DNA from: Lysobacter gummosus
GTDB taxonomy: Bacteria; Pseudomonadota; Gammaproteobacteria; Xanthomonadales; Xanthomonadaceae
Length of the DNA: 64,000 nucleotides
Reading direction: 5' to 3'
Assembly (NCBI RefSeq): GCF_001442805.1
Contig: NZ_CP011131.1
Coordinates: 3,782,001-3,846,000, forward strand
Under the pieces are notes generated by a model. The model made no database searches. It saw nothing but the letters and a program-made list of their open reading frames with translations, and was not told the DNA's origin. Shown piece by piece: positions 1 through 7,967 of the stretch (position 1 is the stretch's first letter; every line of letters begins with the position of its first letter). The position numbers were made by a program, and so were the translations under genes.

Positions 1-2
1 AC

Positions 3-611
3 TACAACCCGCTGCAGAACGAGATCGTGTTCCCGGCCGCGATCCTGCAGCCGCCGTTCTTCGATCCCAAGGCCGACGACGCCACCAATTACGGCGGCAT
101 CGGCGCGGTGATCGGTCATGAGATGACCCACGGTTACGACGACCAGGGTTCGCGCTTCGGGCCGACCGGCAACATGGAAGTGTGGTGGGCCCCGGCCGAC
201 GCGAAGGCGTTCTCGGGCCTGACCGCCAAGCTGATCAAGCAGTTCGACGGCTACGACGCCGGCAACGGCCAGCACGTCAACGGCACCCACACCCTCGGCG
301 AGAACATCGCCGACCTGGGCGGCCTGGCGACGGCGTACGACGCGATGAAGAAGGCCGCGGGCGACACGCCGGACCCGAAGACCGACGGCCTGACCCGCGA
401 CCAGCGCTTCTTCCTCAACTGGGGCACCGTGTGGCGCCGCAACTTCACCCCGGAAGAGAAGAAGGTGCGTCTGCAGACCGACGAGCACGCCCTGGCCGAC
501 TTCCGCGCGATCGGCGCGCCGTCGAACCTGCCGGCGTTCGCCGCGGCGTTCTCGTGCAAGCCCGGCCAGCCGATGGTGCGCGAAGGCGACAAGCAGGTGG
601 TGATCTGGTGA
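3..611 (+). CDS. M13 family zinc metallopeptidase, C-terminal part
   Basis: This gene enters from the left edge; the reading frame is open from base 3, so only about the last 202 residues are present. M13 (neprilysin/PepO) enzymes are zinc endopeptidases, usually exported to the periplasm or outside, that cut short peptides. The zinc-binding HExxH is visible as HEMTH followed by GYDDQG, and the third ligand plus its aspartate lie in ENIADLGG, so the active site is complete. The chain ends in the family-typical short hydrophobic tail (VVIW) shortly after a cysteine (SCKPGQP). A second M13 gene lies at 5885-7900 but is degenerate. An intrinsic terminator follows at 661-688. The family is certain; the substrate is unknown. 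Confidence 0.95.
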   Translation, partial: YNPLQNEIVFPAAILQPPFFDPKADDATNYGGIGAVIGHEMTHGYDDQGSRFGPTGNMEVWWAPADAKAFSGLTAKLIKQFDGYDAGNGQHVNGTHTLGENIADLGGLATAYDAMKKAAGDTPDPKTDGLTRDQRFFLNWGTVWRRNFTPEEKKVRLQTDEHALADFRAIGAPSNLPAFAAAFSCKPGQPMVREGDKQVVIW

Positions 612-660
612 TTCATACCTCGCGGCACCGCGCCGCGGCTTGATCGCATGGCACGACCAG

Positions 661-688
661 AAAGGCCCGGGAATCCCCGGGCCTTTTT
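661..688 (+). terminator. Rho-independent terminator after the M13 gene
   Basis: A GC-rich hairpin with arms AAAGGCCCGGG and CCCGGGCCTTT is followed by a T run, about 50 bases after the stop codon of the M13 peptidase. The flanking A and T runs would let it work in both directions, so it may also stop transcripts of the minus-strand cassette that ends at 873. Confidence 0.85.
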
Positions 689-872
689 GTTCGCCGACAA
701 CTCGTTGAGTTTGGCCGCGGCGCTGGACCTTGTTCGCAAGAGCAGCTTCGTGCGCCGCGTCCACGCGACCCGAACCCGATCCCGGGCCCCATGCGTCCAC
801 CGTGACCCCGCGCATCGCGTCGATCCGGTTCCGCGCCCGCAATCGGCATCCGCGGTCTGGCCGCACCCGGTT

Positions 873-1856
873 CTATAACTCGTCGTGTGCGGTGCAATTA
901 GGCGCCGGCACGCAGCGGGTCATCGAACGCAGCACCCGATCCGACACATCGCGCTGGGTCAGTCCGCGCCATTGCAAGCTCGCGCCCTGCAAGTCGCGTT
1001 GGCTGGGCCGGATATCGTCGAGGGTGACCGGGCGCCCCAACCGCTGACGCAACTGGGACAGATAAATCCCGCCCACCGGCTGGGGACCCGCCACCGTGGT
1101 CATGATGGACGGATCTGCGTCTGTCGTATTCGGCGCAGGAAGAATCTCGATGAAATACGCATCCGGACCACCATCAGAGGGATGCCCCAGGTCTTCCGAG
1201 GTATGCAGCAAGCCCAGCGTGTGTCCGGCTTCATGGATGACGGTTTGCCGCACGGTCATGTCCAGATATTCGGCCACGGATATGTCGCCGATCACGCCAG
1301 CGGCACGCGCCGCGGCATAGGTTTCCGAGACGGCGCGCCCTATGACGGTCGGATTGACCAAAACGCACATGGGCCTCCTTTCGACATCGGCGTAGCCCAA
1401 TAGATTGCAGTTCTGGTGTTCTACTGGAAACAGACGGAATTCAACCGTCGCCTCCGCGCCGGCGTGATAAGGAACGCCATTGGCTGCTCTGGCCGCATCG
1501 CGATTGCCGAGGTAATTCTCCCCGGCCCACAGCCTGATGGCCGTCAGGTAACTTTGCGCGAAATCGTAATGTATGGTCTGCCCGGCGACTCCCGGCCCTG
1601 GCGGAATAACGATATCGGCATACCGATCCACAGTGACGTAAGACATCGAGTAAGACCCGGTCGCGGGATTTATTCTCCCGGCCAGCCGCCCCCACTTGAG
1701 CGGCGCATGCCGGCCATGCAGGCCTGCGTGGCCTACCACGCGCGCGTACTGCGCATTGTCGATGTGCCCCGGCTGCGCAAAACACAGGCTGGACGCCGAG
1801 AATAAAAGCGCAAGGCTCCATCTCAGCCATGCCACTGGTCTGTTTCCGCTCATCAT
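873..1856 (-). CDS. Secreted metzincin protease ending in HDEL, candidate AB5 toxin A subunit (copy 1)
   Basis: A 327-residue exported zinc protease. The N-terminus (MMSGNRP, then a hydrophobic stretch ending SSLCFA) is a signal peptide. The metzincin signature HExxHxxGxxH is complete (HEAGHTLGLLH), and a Met-turn candidate follows (PSIMTT). Four cysteines remain in the mature chain: two before the active site, and two close together near the C-terminus (CVPAPNC). The last four residues are HDEL, the ER-retrieval signal of yeasts and plants; cholera-type A chains end in KDEL or RDEL. The start at 1856 is chosen because GGGAG lies five bases upstream. The preceding gene at 2164-2547 encodes a B-subunit-like protein. 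EcxA is a known metzincin AB5 A subunit; similarity to it is inferred from architecture, not alignment. An ordinary secreted protease with a chance HDEL is the alternative. Confidence 0.8.
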   Translation of the reverse strand: MMSGNRPVAWLRWSLALLFSASSLCFAQPGHIDNAQYARVVGHAGLHGRHAPLKWGRLAGRINPATGSYSMSYVTVDRYADIVIPPGPGVAGQTIHYDFAQSYLTAIRLWAGENYLGNRDAARAANGVPYHAGAEATVEFRLFPVEHQNCNLLGYADVERRPMCVLVNPTVIGRAVSETYAAARAAGVIGDISVAEYLDMTVRQTVIHEAGHTLGLLHTSEDLGHPSDGGPDAYFIEILPAPNTTDADPSIMTTVAGPQPVGGIYLSQLRQRLGRPVTLDDIRPSQRDLQGASLQWRGLTQRDVSDRVLRSMTRCVPAPNCTAHDEL

Positions 1857-2163
1857 TGCCGCTCCCATTGGTGAATCTGGTGACGCATGAAAATTCCGCG
1901 CAGCCGGGCGCGATGCCGCCCATCGCGACGCGTTGGCTGCGCAGGTTCGAACTCGAACGCGAACTTGCGCGCATTCGCTATCGTCTGATGATCTGTCGCG
2001 GCCCGATCCGGGATCGAGCCGCGCGCCTTTTACGCCCAGGCTTCGGCGGCGGCATGGCCCGGAACTCGCCGGCTCGCGCTGTCGCGCGAATCCGGAAGCC
2101 AGAAGCGCTGTGTTGCTCCAGGCACGCGCGCCGCGAGGAAACTCCGGCGGGGCAAGCGATGCA
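1857..2163 (-). other. Spacer between B-like and A-like genes, cassette copy 1
   Basis: These 307 bases separate the stop of the small secreted protein from the protease start. The equivalent spacer in the other copy (3621-3871) is about 56 bases shorter but clearly homologous. Frames stay open here, but the predicted peptides are arginine-rich and do not look like protein. The only signal recognised is the GGGAG ribosome site just before the protease start. It may carry a promoter for the protease or an mRNA leader; no clear -35/-10 pair was identified. Confidence 0.5.
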
Positions 2164-2547
2164 TCAATTGGTGAATTTGCAGTCCGAATCCACGCTGCAT
2201 AGAAGAACGGTGAAATCTTCCGCCGGCCCGTGACAGACGCCCTTGTGGTTATTGATTCGAACCGAGACCTGCGAGGCGAATGCCGATTGCAGTTCTCGCG
2301 CGAGATACGACCAGCGTTTGGGGTCGTCGCCCGCGTATAAGCGAATCCACGATCTGCCATCATTCGTCATCAAGTAAGCGGTGATGTCCGCGTTTTGTCT
2401 TCGCACCTTCAACATCAGTGAAGTGAGCTCTCCGCCTTCGACCCATATTTTGTCGACAATTCCTGTTCCGCAGACAACTTCCTGCGCCGCAGCCGTACCG
2501 CTGCTCAACGTCGCAAACCACAAAAGCACCGAAACAAGCTTTCTCAT
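2164..2547 (-). CDS. Small secreted cysteine protein resembling SubB/PltB-type toxin B subunits (copy 1)
   Basis: A 127-residue protein with a signal peptide (MRKLVSVLLWFATLSSG, cleavage near TAAAQ), leaving about 105 mature residues, the usual size of AB5 B subunits. Four cysteines are visible: one near the mature N-terminus (VVCGTG), one in GVCHG, and two at the end (LLCSVDSDC). The C-terminal half has a tryptophan, a helix-like stretch ending in VSVRINN, then the cysteine-rich tail. This follows the order I recall for the pertussis-like OB-fold B subunits SubB, PltB and ArtB, where a QPVRI-like strand precedes a short two-cysteine tail. That comparison is from memory. The start at 2547 is fixed by an AGGAGA site about seven bases upstream. 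It is followed by the copy 1 protease gene. A protease inhibitor or chaperone is the main alternative. Confidence 0.6.
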   Translation of the reverse strand: MRKLVSVLLWFATLSSGTAAAQEVVCGTGIVDKIWVEGGELTSLMLKVRRQNADITAYLMTNDGRSWIRLYAGDDPKRWSYLARELQSAFASQVSVRINNHKGVCHGPAEDFTVLLCSVDSDCKFTN

Positions 2548-2553
2548 ACCAAG

Positions 2554-2559
2554 TCTCCT
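2554..2559 (-). promoter_or_regulatory. Ribosome binding site fixing the copy 1 B-like start
   Basis: AGGAGA read on the minus strand, seven bases before the ATG at 2547. The same sequence with the same spacing precedes copy 2 (ATG at 4252). It rules out the longer upstream frames that have no such signal. Confidence 0.75.
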
Positions 2560-2633
2560 GACATCAAGGAAATACGAACTACTCAGGGGTGCGAGGCTCG
2601 CAATCCGCATCCGCGTACTCGCCGCACCTGGTT

Positions 2634-3620
2634 CTATAACTCGTCGTGCTCGGTGCAATTAGGCGCCGGCACGCAGCGGGTCATCGAACGCAGCACCCGA
2701 TCCGACACATCGCGCTGGGTCAGTCCGCGCCACTGCAAGCTCGCGCCCTGCAAGTCGCGTTGGCTGGGCCGGATATCGTCGAGGGTGACCGGGCGCCCCA
2801 AGCGCCGACTCAGCTGGTGCAGATAAAGCCCGCCCGGCGGCTCGGGATCCGGCCCCGTGGCCAAGATGGACGGATCGGCGTCTGTCGTATTCGGCGCAGA
2901 AAGAATCTCGATGAGATACTCATCCGGCCCCTCGGTGGTAGGTCCCAGTTCTTCCGAGGTATGCATCAGACCCAGCGCGTGGCCGACTTCATGGATGACG
3001 GTTTCCCGCACGACCATGTCCAGGTATTCGGCCACGGATATGTCGCCGATCACACCAGCGGCACGCATTGCGGCATAGGTTCCCGAGGCGGCGCGCCCCA
3101 TGAGGGACGGATTGAGCAACACGCACATGGGCCTGGTTTCGGTTTCGGCGTAACCCAACAGATTGCAGTTCTGCTGTGCTACCGGAAACAGACGGAATTC
3201 AACCGTCGTATCGTGCGGGCCGCCGGCGTGATAAGGAACGCCATTGGCCGCCCTGGCCGCATCGCGAGCCCCCAGGTAATTCTCCCCGGCCCACAGCCTG
3301 ATGGCCGTCAGGTAACTTTGCGCGAAATCGTAATGTATGGTCTGCCCTGCGACTCCCGGCCCTGGCGGAATAACGATATCGGCATACCGATCCACCGTGA
3401 CGTAAGACATCGAGTAAGACCTGGTTGCGGGATTTATTCTCCCGACCAGCCGCCCCCACTTGAGTGGCGCATGCCGGCCACGCACGCTTGCGCTTCCTAC
3501 CACGCGCGCGTACTGCGCATTGTCGATGCGTCCGGGCTGCGCAAAACACAGGCTGGACGTCGAGAAGAAAAGCGCAAGGCTCCATCTCAGCCATGCCGCT
3601 GGTCTGTTTCCGCTCATCAT
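2634..3620 (-). CDS. Secreted metzincin protease ending in HDEL, candidate AB5 toxin A subunit (copy 2)
   Basis: A 328-residue paralogue of the protease at 873-1856, nearly identical over most of its length. It has the signal peptide MMSGNRPAAWLRW through SSLCFA and the active-site motif HEVGHALGLMH. The same four cysteines are present, including CVPAPNC, and the C-terminus is again HDEL. Differences cluster before the active site (for example GPHDTTVEF against GAEATVEF) and after it. At the Met-turn position this copy reads PSILATG instead of PSIMTT, so the metzincin methionine appears replaced by leucine. The start at 3620 is the same codon position as copy 1, with the same upstream GGGAG. 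Its partner is the B-like gene at 3872-4252. The stop lies 87 bases before the next B-like gene, so all four genes may be co-transcribed. Confidence 0.8.
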   Translation of the reverse strand: MMSGNRPAAWLRWSLALFFSTSSLCFAQPGRIDNAQYARVVGSASVRGRHAPLKWGRLVGRINPATRSYSMSYVTVDRYADIVIPPGPGVAGQTIHYDFAQSYLTAIRLWAGENYLGARDAARAANGVPYHAGGPHDTTVEFRLFPVAQQNCNLLGYAETETRPMCVLLNPSLMGRAASGTYAAMRAAGVIGDISVAEYLDMVVRETVIHEVGHALGLMHTSEELGPTTEGPDEYLIEILSAPNTTDADPSILATGPDPEPPGGLYLHQLSRRLGRPVTLDDIRPSQRDLQGASLQWRGLTQRDVSDRVLRSMTRCVPAPNCTEHDEL

Positions 3621-3871
3621 TGCCGCTCCCATTGGTGAATCTGGTGACGCATGAAAATTCCGCGCAGCCGGGTGCGATGTCGCCCATCGCGACGCGTTGG
3701 CTGCGAAGTTCGAACTCGAACCCGAACGCGAACTTGCGCGCATTCGCTATCGTCTGATGGATGGCCCGGAGCTTGCAGGCTTGCGCTGTCGCGCGAATCC
3801 GGAAGCCAAAAGCACTGTGCTGCTCCGGGCATGCGCGCGGCGAGCGAAACTCCGGCGGAGCAGGCGATGCA

Positions 3872-4252
3872 TCAATCGGTGGATTTGCAGTCCGATTCCA
3901 CGTTGCATAGAAGGATGTCGAAATCCTGCGCCCGCCCGTAACAGACGCCCGTGCTGTTCTTGATTCGAACCGGGATCTGCAAGGCAAATGCCAACTGCAG
4001 GTCCCGCTCGAAATACGACCAGCGTTGAGGGTCGCCGTCTAAGTCCATGTTCAGCCACTGCACTCCACCCCACGAGAAGTAAGCGGAGGAGGCCGCAGGC
4101 TGATTTTGCGTCGTGAAGCCCAATACGATGTAAGTACCGGGCCTGTGCCCTATTCTGGTGACAACTCCTGTTCCGCAGACAACTTCAGCCGCCGCAGCCG
4201 TACCGCTGCTCAACGCCGCGAACAACAAAAACACCGAAACAAGCTTTCTCAT
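3872..4252 (-). CDS. Small secreted cysteine protein resembling SubB/PltB-type toxin B subunits (copy 2)
   Basis: A 126-residue paralogue of the gene at 2164-2547 and the first gene of the cassette in transcription order. The signal peptide (MRKLVSVFLLFAALSSG, then TAAAAE) and the first mature residues (VVCGTGVV) are almost the same as in copy 1. The middle (roughly residues 32-75) is very different. The end is similar again, with RWSYFERDLQLAFALQ, then PVRIKN, GVCYG and LLCNVESDC. The cysteine positions are kept. In AB5 toxins the B subunit binds the host glycan, so a diverged middle with a conserved frame would fit changed binding specificity; that is inference. The start is set by AGGAGA upstream of the ATG. 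Confidence 0.6.
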   Translation of the reverse strand: MRKLVSVFLLFAALSSGTAAAAEVVCGTGVVTRIGHRPGTYIVLGFTTQNQPAASSAYFSWGGVQWLNMDLDGDPQRWSYFERDLQLAFALQIPVRIKNSTGVCYGRAQDFDILLCNVESDCKSTD

Positions 4253-4946
4253 ACCAAGTCTCCTGACATCAAGGAAATACGAAATACCCAGGCGTGCGAG
4301 TGCAATCCCGGCAGCCCACCTTCGGCCGTTCCGCGAATGCAATCCGCAATCCGCCAGCAACGCCTGCTTGAATAAACGCGCCATCCGATGGCGGCCCTAC
4401 TCAGACAAGTCCTAATAGTTGCTCCCGCATCCGCGGGGCGTCGTGATTCGTGCGCGACCGCACGAATCAAGCGAGATGTCCCGCCTTACTCGCATCGTCC
4501 GACAAGACTCTGGATGTCCCGGGGCTTTCGCGGCGCGCTCTCATCGAACGCGCCACGACAATTCGCCCCCTTTGAAGAGGGTCTGACGCTTGCGTCGCCG
4601 CGTCGCTGAGAGAACCTCGATGCACCGGAGGATTCGCTTCCGGCTCGGCCAAATGCAGAGCCCCCTCTGCCGGCGCGCGAGCGCTCAACGACCGGTGATG
4701 GACCACTGACTTTTTTGCGTTGTACTGAGCGCTTATCGGCGGACTCGGGGAAAGCGTCCGGGATCGCTTCGTCGCCAAGGGTAGGCGGTGCGCAGTGGTT
4801 TCATTGGCGCGCCCGCGGCTTTTGCCGCTCCTGCACGGAGCGGTCGCGGCTGTGTTACCGACTGCAGGAGCGGCGCAAGCCGCGACGCGACGGCGCGAAA
4901 TCGCCGCGTCGCTATCGAGGCCTGACCGAGGTTCCGCTGCGCGGAC
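4253..4946. other. Intergenic region with an inverted dispersed repeat
   Basis: No convincing gene is present in these 694 bases; the open frames give low-complexity arginine- and alanine-rich peptides. A clear inverted repeat has arms at 4814-4835 and 4863-4884 (CGCGGCTTTTGCCGCTCCTGCA and its near-perfect complement, 27 bases between). This is the dispersed GGAGCGGC...GCCGCG type of palindrome common in Xanthomonadaceae. The promoter of the duplicated toxin-like cassette should lie at its left end, upstream of 4252. Confidence 0.6.
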
Positions 4947-5573
4947 TCAGTCCCGCGCAGTCTCCCGCGCCTGCATCAACGCAGCGATCTCGCGGCTGGC
5001 TTGCCGCGGTTGCGCGGCCAGTTCGGCGGCCACCGCGACGCGGTTGGCTTCGGGATGGTTCTGGCTGAGCTTCCACTTCATCACCGTGCCATCGGCGATG
5101 AAACGAAACCCGACGATGCCGCGCAGCTGGCTGAGGTGATCGGCGCGCTCGGGCTCGAAACGCCAGTCGCGGCCGACCGAGGCTTCGTGCTTCACGCTCA
5201 GGTCCGACACCACGGCGGCCAGGAACTCGGTGTCCTCGAAGGTCTGCAACTGCCCGCGCAGATGCGCGACGGCATAGTTCCAGGTCGGCACGCGCGCCTG
5301 CTCTTCCTTGTCGGTGTACCACGACGGCGACACGTAGGCGTGCGGGCCGTGGAAGATCAAGGTTGCCGGACCCGGATGCTTCGCCTGCGGGTTGGGGCGC
5401 GCCCAGTGGCCGCGGATCTCGATGCGGTCGCCGTCGCGGCGATACAGCACCGGCAGATGCGAGATGGTCGGAACCTCATCGCGCACGGTGATCACCGTGG
5501 CGAAGTTGTCGCGCGCCACCAGCGCGTCCAGCGAGGCGAGATCGGCTTCGGCGAAAGCTCTGGGCAGGTACAT
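4947..5573 (-). CDS. PaiB-like FMN-binding protein
   Basis: A 208-residue protein of the PaiB/FMN-binding split-barrel family, first known from a Bacillus negative regulator of sporulation and degradative enzymes. It starts MYLPRAFAEAD. Family features seen are the N-terminal segment ending ISHLPVLY, the ARPNPQ segment, the HAYVSPSWY stretch, and the signature TWNYAVAHLRG. Length is normal for the family. These proteins bind flavin; many bacterial members have no known partner. The gene stands alone between the toxin-like cassette and a divergent M13 paralogue, so the context gives no pathway. It is probably cytoplasmic, as no signal peptide is seen. Family call is strong; regulatory function is uncertain. 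Confidence 0.88.
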   Translation of the reverse strand: MYLPRAFAEADLASLDALVARDNFATVITVRDEVPTISHLPVLYRRDGDRIEIRGHWARPNPQAKHPGPATLIFHGPHAYVSPSWYTDKEEQARVPTWNYAVAHLRGQLQTFEDTEFLAAVVSDLSVKHEASVGRDWRFEPERADHLSQLRGIVGFRFIADGTVMKWKLSQNHPEANRVAVAAELAAQPRQASREIAALMQARETARD

Positions 5574-5884
5574 GCGCGTTCCGGTGCGGCGTTGCGGGAG
5601 GCGTCGATACTATCGCAGCGCACGCGGCGCAGGCTTCGGACGCGCGATCGTTCCGGCATCGCGCCACCGCACCAGGCAACCGCCGCTGAAAGTCTCGGCC
5701 CGACGACGCACCACGCACTCACCCGGCTCGCACCAGAAAGCTGTACAGGCACCCGGGTTCCACCCACAGCGCCCGCCGCCCGCCCCGCCCGCCGCGCTGC
5801 CCCGCGCAACCCGAACCCCCAACCCGTTCACCGCCCGCCCCACCCCAGTTGTTAAACTCGCCCATCCCCAGGATGGAATACGCG
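5574..5884. other. Divergent promoter region between PaiB-like gene and M13 paralogue
   Basis: About 311 bases between two divergent starts. It must carry promoters for both genes, but no consensus -35/-10 pair stands out in the GC-rich sequence. A run CCCGCCCCGCCCGCC lies near 5775. The frame of the downstream gene is open back to 5849, but the start at 5885 is preferred because AGGATGG lies eight bases upstream. Confidence 0.4.
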
Positions 5885-7900
5885 ATGTCGAACCTACGCC
5901 CGCTTGCCTGTGCCCTCGCCCTGAGCCTGATCGCCGGTCTGGCCTCGCCCGCCGCCGATGCCGCCAAGAAGAAGGCTCCCGCCAAGTCCAAGGCGCCGGC
6001 CGCCGCCAACGCCTGCACCGATTTCTACGCCAGCGCCAACGCCGACTGGCTGCGCGCCAATCCGCTGTCGGGCGCAGGCTCGGTGTCCTCGCTGGAAACC
6101 CTGGCCGCCAACGCGCGCCGCCAGCAGCTGGAACTGCTCAACACCGCCATGACCGCGCCGCAGGGCAACGTGCAGAAGCTGCTCGGCGACTTCTGGGCCA
6201 GCGGCCTGGACGAAGCGGCGGTCGAGCGCGACGGCTCGCAGCCGATCGCCCCGCTCCTGGGCCGCATCAACGCGATCAAGAAGGCGAAGGAAATCCCCGC
6301 CTCGATCGCCGCGCTGCATCAGGTCGGCATCCCGGTGCTGTTCAACTTCGGCGCCGACATCGACCTGCAGGACCTGGAACGCCATATCGGCTACTTCAGC
6401 CAGGGCGGCCTGGGCCTGCCCGATCCGGCCTACTACACCCGCAGCGATGCCGACACGCGCCAGCTGCTGGGCCACTACAACAACTACGTGCAGAAGATCC
6501 TGACCCTGACCGGCACGCCCAAGGAAAAGCTGGCGGCCGAAGCGCAGTTGGTCATCGATCTGGAAACCCGCATCGCCCGCGCCTCCAAGCCGCTGCCGGA
6601 CCTGCGCGATCCGCGCGCCAACTACGCGCCGGTGCAGGTCGCCACGCTGGCCAAGACCTACAAGGGCCTGCAGCTGGGCGACTTCCTCAAGGCCCAGGGC
6701 GTCAGCGACGACAGCGTCTCGCTGGCCAATCCGCAATTGTTCGCCGAACTCGACAAACTGATCGGCACGCTCAAGCCCGACCAGTGGAAGGTATATCTGC
6801 GCTGGCGCATCGGCGATTCGATGGCGCCGTACCTGGCCAAGCCGTTCCGCGACGCCGAGTTCGATTTCCGCGGCAAGGTCCTGCGCGGCCAGCGCGAGCA
6901 GCCCGCGCGCCAGCAGGCGGTGCTCGACGCGATCACCCTCGCCGCCGGCCCGATGGTCGGCCACGAGTACGCCGCGCGCTACCTGCCCGCCGCCACCGAT
7001 GCGCGCGCCGAGCAGATCGCCGGCCAAGTGCGCGAAGCGCTCGGCAAGGCCATCGACGCCGACACCCGTTTCAGCGACAGCGCCAAGGCCGAAGCGCACG
7101 CCAAGCTGGGCAAGCTCAAGATCGAAGTCGGCACTCCCAAGCGCGATCTGGACTACAGCGTGCAGCCGATGGGCCGCGGCAGCTTCGGCAGCAACATGCT
7201 GATCGCTTCCACCTGGCGCCATCGCGAGGAAATGAAGCGCATCGGCCGCGGCAACGCCGACCGCCGCTGGGACGTGCTGCCGCAGGAGCCGTCGCTGGCC
7301 TACGACATCGCCCAGAACCGCCTGATCGTGACCGCGGCGATGCTGCAGGCGCCGGTGCTGGACCTGAGCAAGCCCGAGGCCGCGCAGTACGGCGCCTACG
7401 GCTCGCTGGTCGGCGCCGAACTCACGCACGGCTTCGACAGCCGCGGCCGCTACGTCAACGCCAAGCAGGAAGTGCGCGACTGGTGGACTCCGGCCGAAGT
7501 CTCGGCCTGGGACGCACTGGGCAGCCGCGTCGCCGCGCAGTACAGCGCCGAGTCGTATCCGGGCCTGAGCGCGACCAAGGTCAACGGCAATCAGGTGCGC
7601 GAAGTCGCCATCGCCGATCAGGCCGGCGTCGAGCTGTCCTGGGCCGCCTACCGCGCCGCTCAGCCGGCGGCGAGCAAGGACGCCAATCAGGCCTTCTTCA
7701 AGGGCTGGGCCGGCCTGTGGGCGCAGCAGCTGAGCCCGGAAATCGCGGCGCAGCGCTCGGCCTCGGGCATCCACGCGCCGGGCGTGTGGCGCACCAACCT
7801 GCCGCTGTCGAATCTGTCCGCCTTCGGCGAGACCTTCGGCTGCAAGGCCGGCACGGCGATGACCCGCAAGGCCGATCAGCAGATCAAGGTCTTCCCCTGA
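5885..7900 (+). CDS. M13 family paralogue with lost zinc ligands (probable inactive pseudopeptidase)
   Basis: A 671-residue exported protein (signal peptide MSNLRPLACALALSLIAGL, cleavage near AADA) with full M13 architecture: an N-terminal helical domain with ACTDFYASANADWL, and a C-terminal catalytic-type domain. The zinc site is broken. The usual GHEMTHGYD reads GAELTHGFD, so the first histidine of HExxH is alanine while the glutamate and second histidine remain. The usual GENIADLGG aligns, with no gap from VNG onward, to EVAIADQAG, so the third ligand glutamate is valine. Two of three metal ligands are missing; hydrolysis is unlikely. The intact paralogue is at 3-611. The reading frame is complete, so the gene seems kept for another role such as peptide binding or regulation. 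A terminator follows at 7923-7950. Confidence 0.9.
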   Translation: MSNLRPLACALALSLIAGLASPAADAAKKKAPAKSKAPAAANACTDFYASANADWLRANPLSGAGSVSSLETLAANARRQQLELLNTAMTAPQGNVQKLLGDFWASGLDEAAVERDGSQPIAPLLGRINAIKKAKEIPASIAALHQVGIPVLFNFGADIDLQDLERHIGYFSQGGLGLPDPAYYTRSDADTRQLLGHYNNYVQKILTLTGTPKEKLAAEAQLVIDLETRIARASKPLPDLRDPRANYAPVQVATLAKTYKGLQLGDFLKAQGVSDDSVSLANPQLFAELDKLIGTLKPDQWKVYLRWRIGDSMAPYLAKPFRDAEFDFRGKVLRGQREQPARQQAVLDAITLAAGPMVGHEYAARYLPAATDARAEQIAGQVREALGKAIDADTRFSDSAKAEAHAKLGKLKIEVGTPKRDLDYSVQPMGRGSFGSNMLIASTWRHREEMKRIGRGNADRRWDVLPQEPSLAYDIAQNRLIVTAAMLQAPVLDLSKPEAAQYGAYGSLVGAELTHGFDSRGRYVNAKQEVRDWWTPAEVSAWDALGSRVAAQYSAESYPGLSATKVNGNQVREVAIADQAGVELSWAAYRAAQPAASKDANQAFFKGWAGLWAQQLSPEIAAQRSASGIHAPGVWRTNLPLSNLSAFGETFGCKAGTAMTRKADQQIKVFP

Positions 7901-7922
7901 TCCGCTAGCGGTATCGCACAAG

Positions 7923-7950
7923 AAAAAGCCCGGCATCCGCCGGGCTTTTT
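7923..7950. terminator. Bidirectional terminator
   Basis: A-rich flank, hairpin AAGCCCGGC-atc-GCCGGGCTT and a T run, between the convergent ends of the M13 paralogue (7900) and the bpX6 gene (7968). Its symmetry suggests that it serves both. Confidence 0.88.
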
Positions 7951-7967
7951 CGTTGCGGCCAGCACGG

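Larger units (their letters stand above)
873..4252. repeat. Tandem duplication of a B-like plus A-like gene cassette
   Basis: Two direct copies, 873-2547 and 2634-4252, each contain a small secreted protein gene followed by a metzincin gene on the minus strand. The protease stop codons are 1761 bases apart, the protease starts 1764, and the B-like starts 1705. The copies are therefore collinear apart from a shorter A/B spacer in copy 2. Homology extends past the stop codons: the sequence around 860-875 (GGTTCTATAACTCGTCGTG) recurs at about 2630-2645. No transposase or terminal repeat was seen at the edges. Confidence 0.9.

Noticed and set aside
5392..7908. 838-codon plus-strand frame over the M13 paralogue
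   Set aside because: Arginine- and proline-rich shadow of the real M13 frame, as expected in high-GC DNA.
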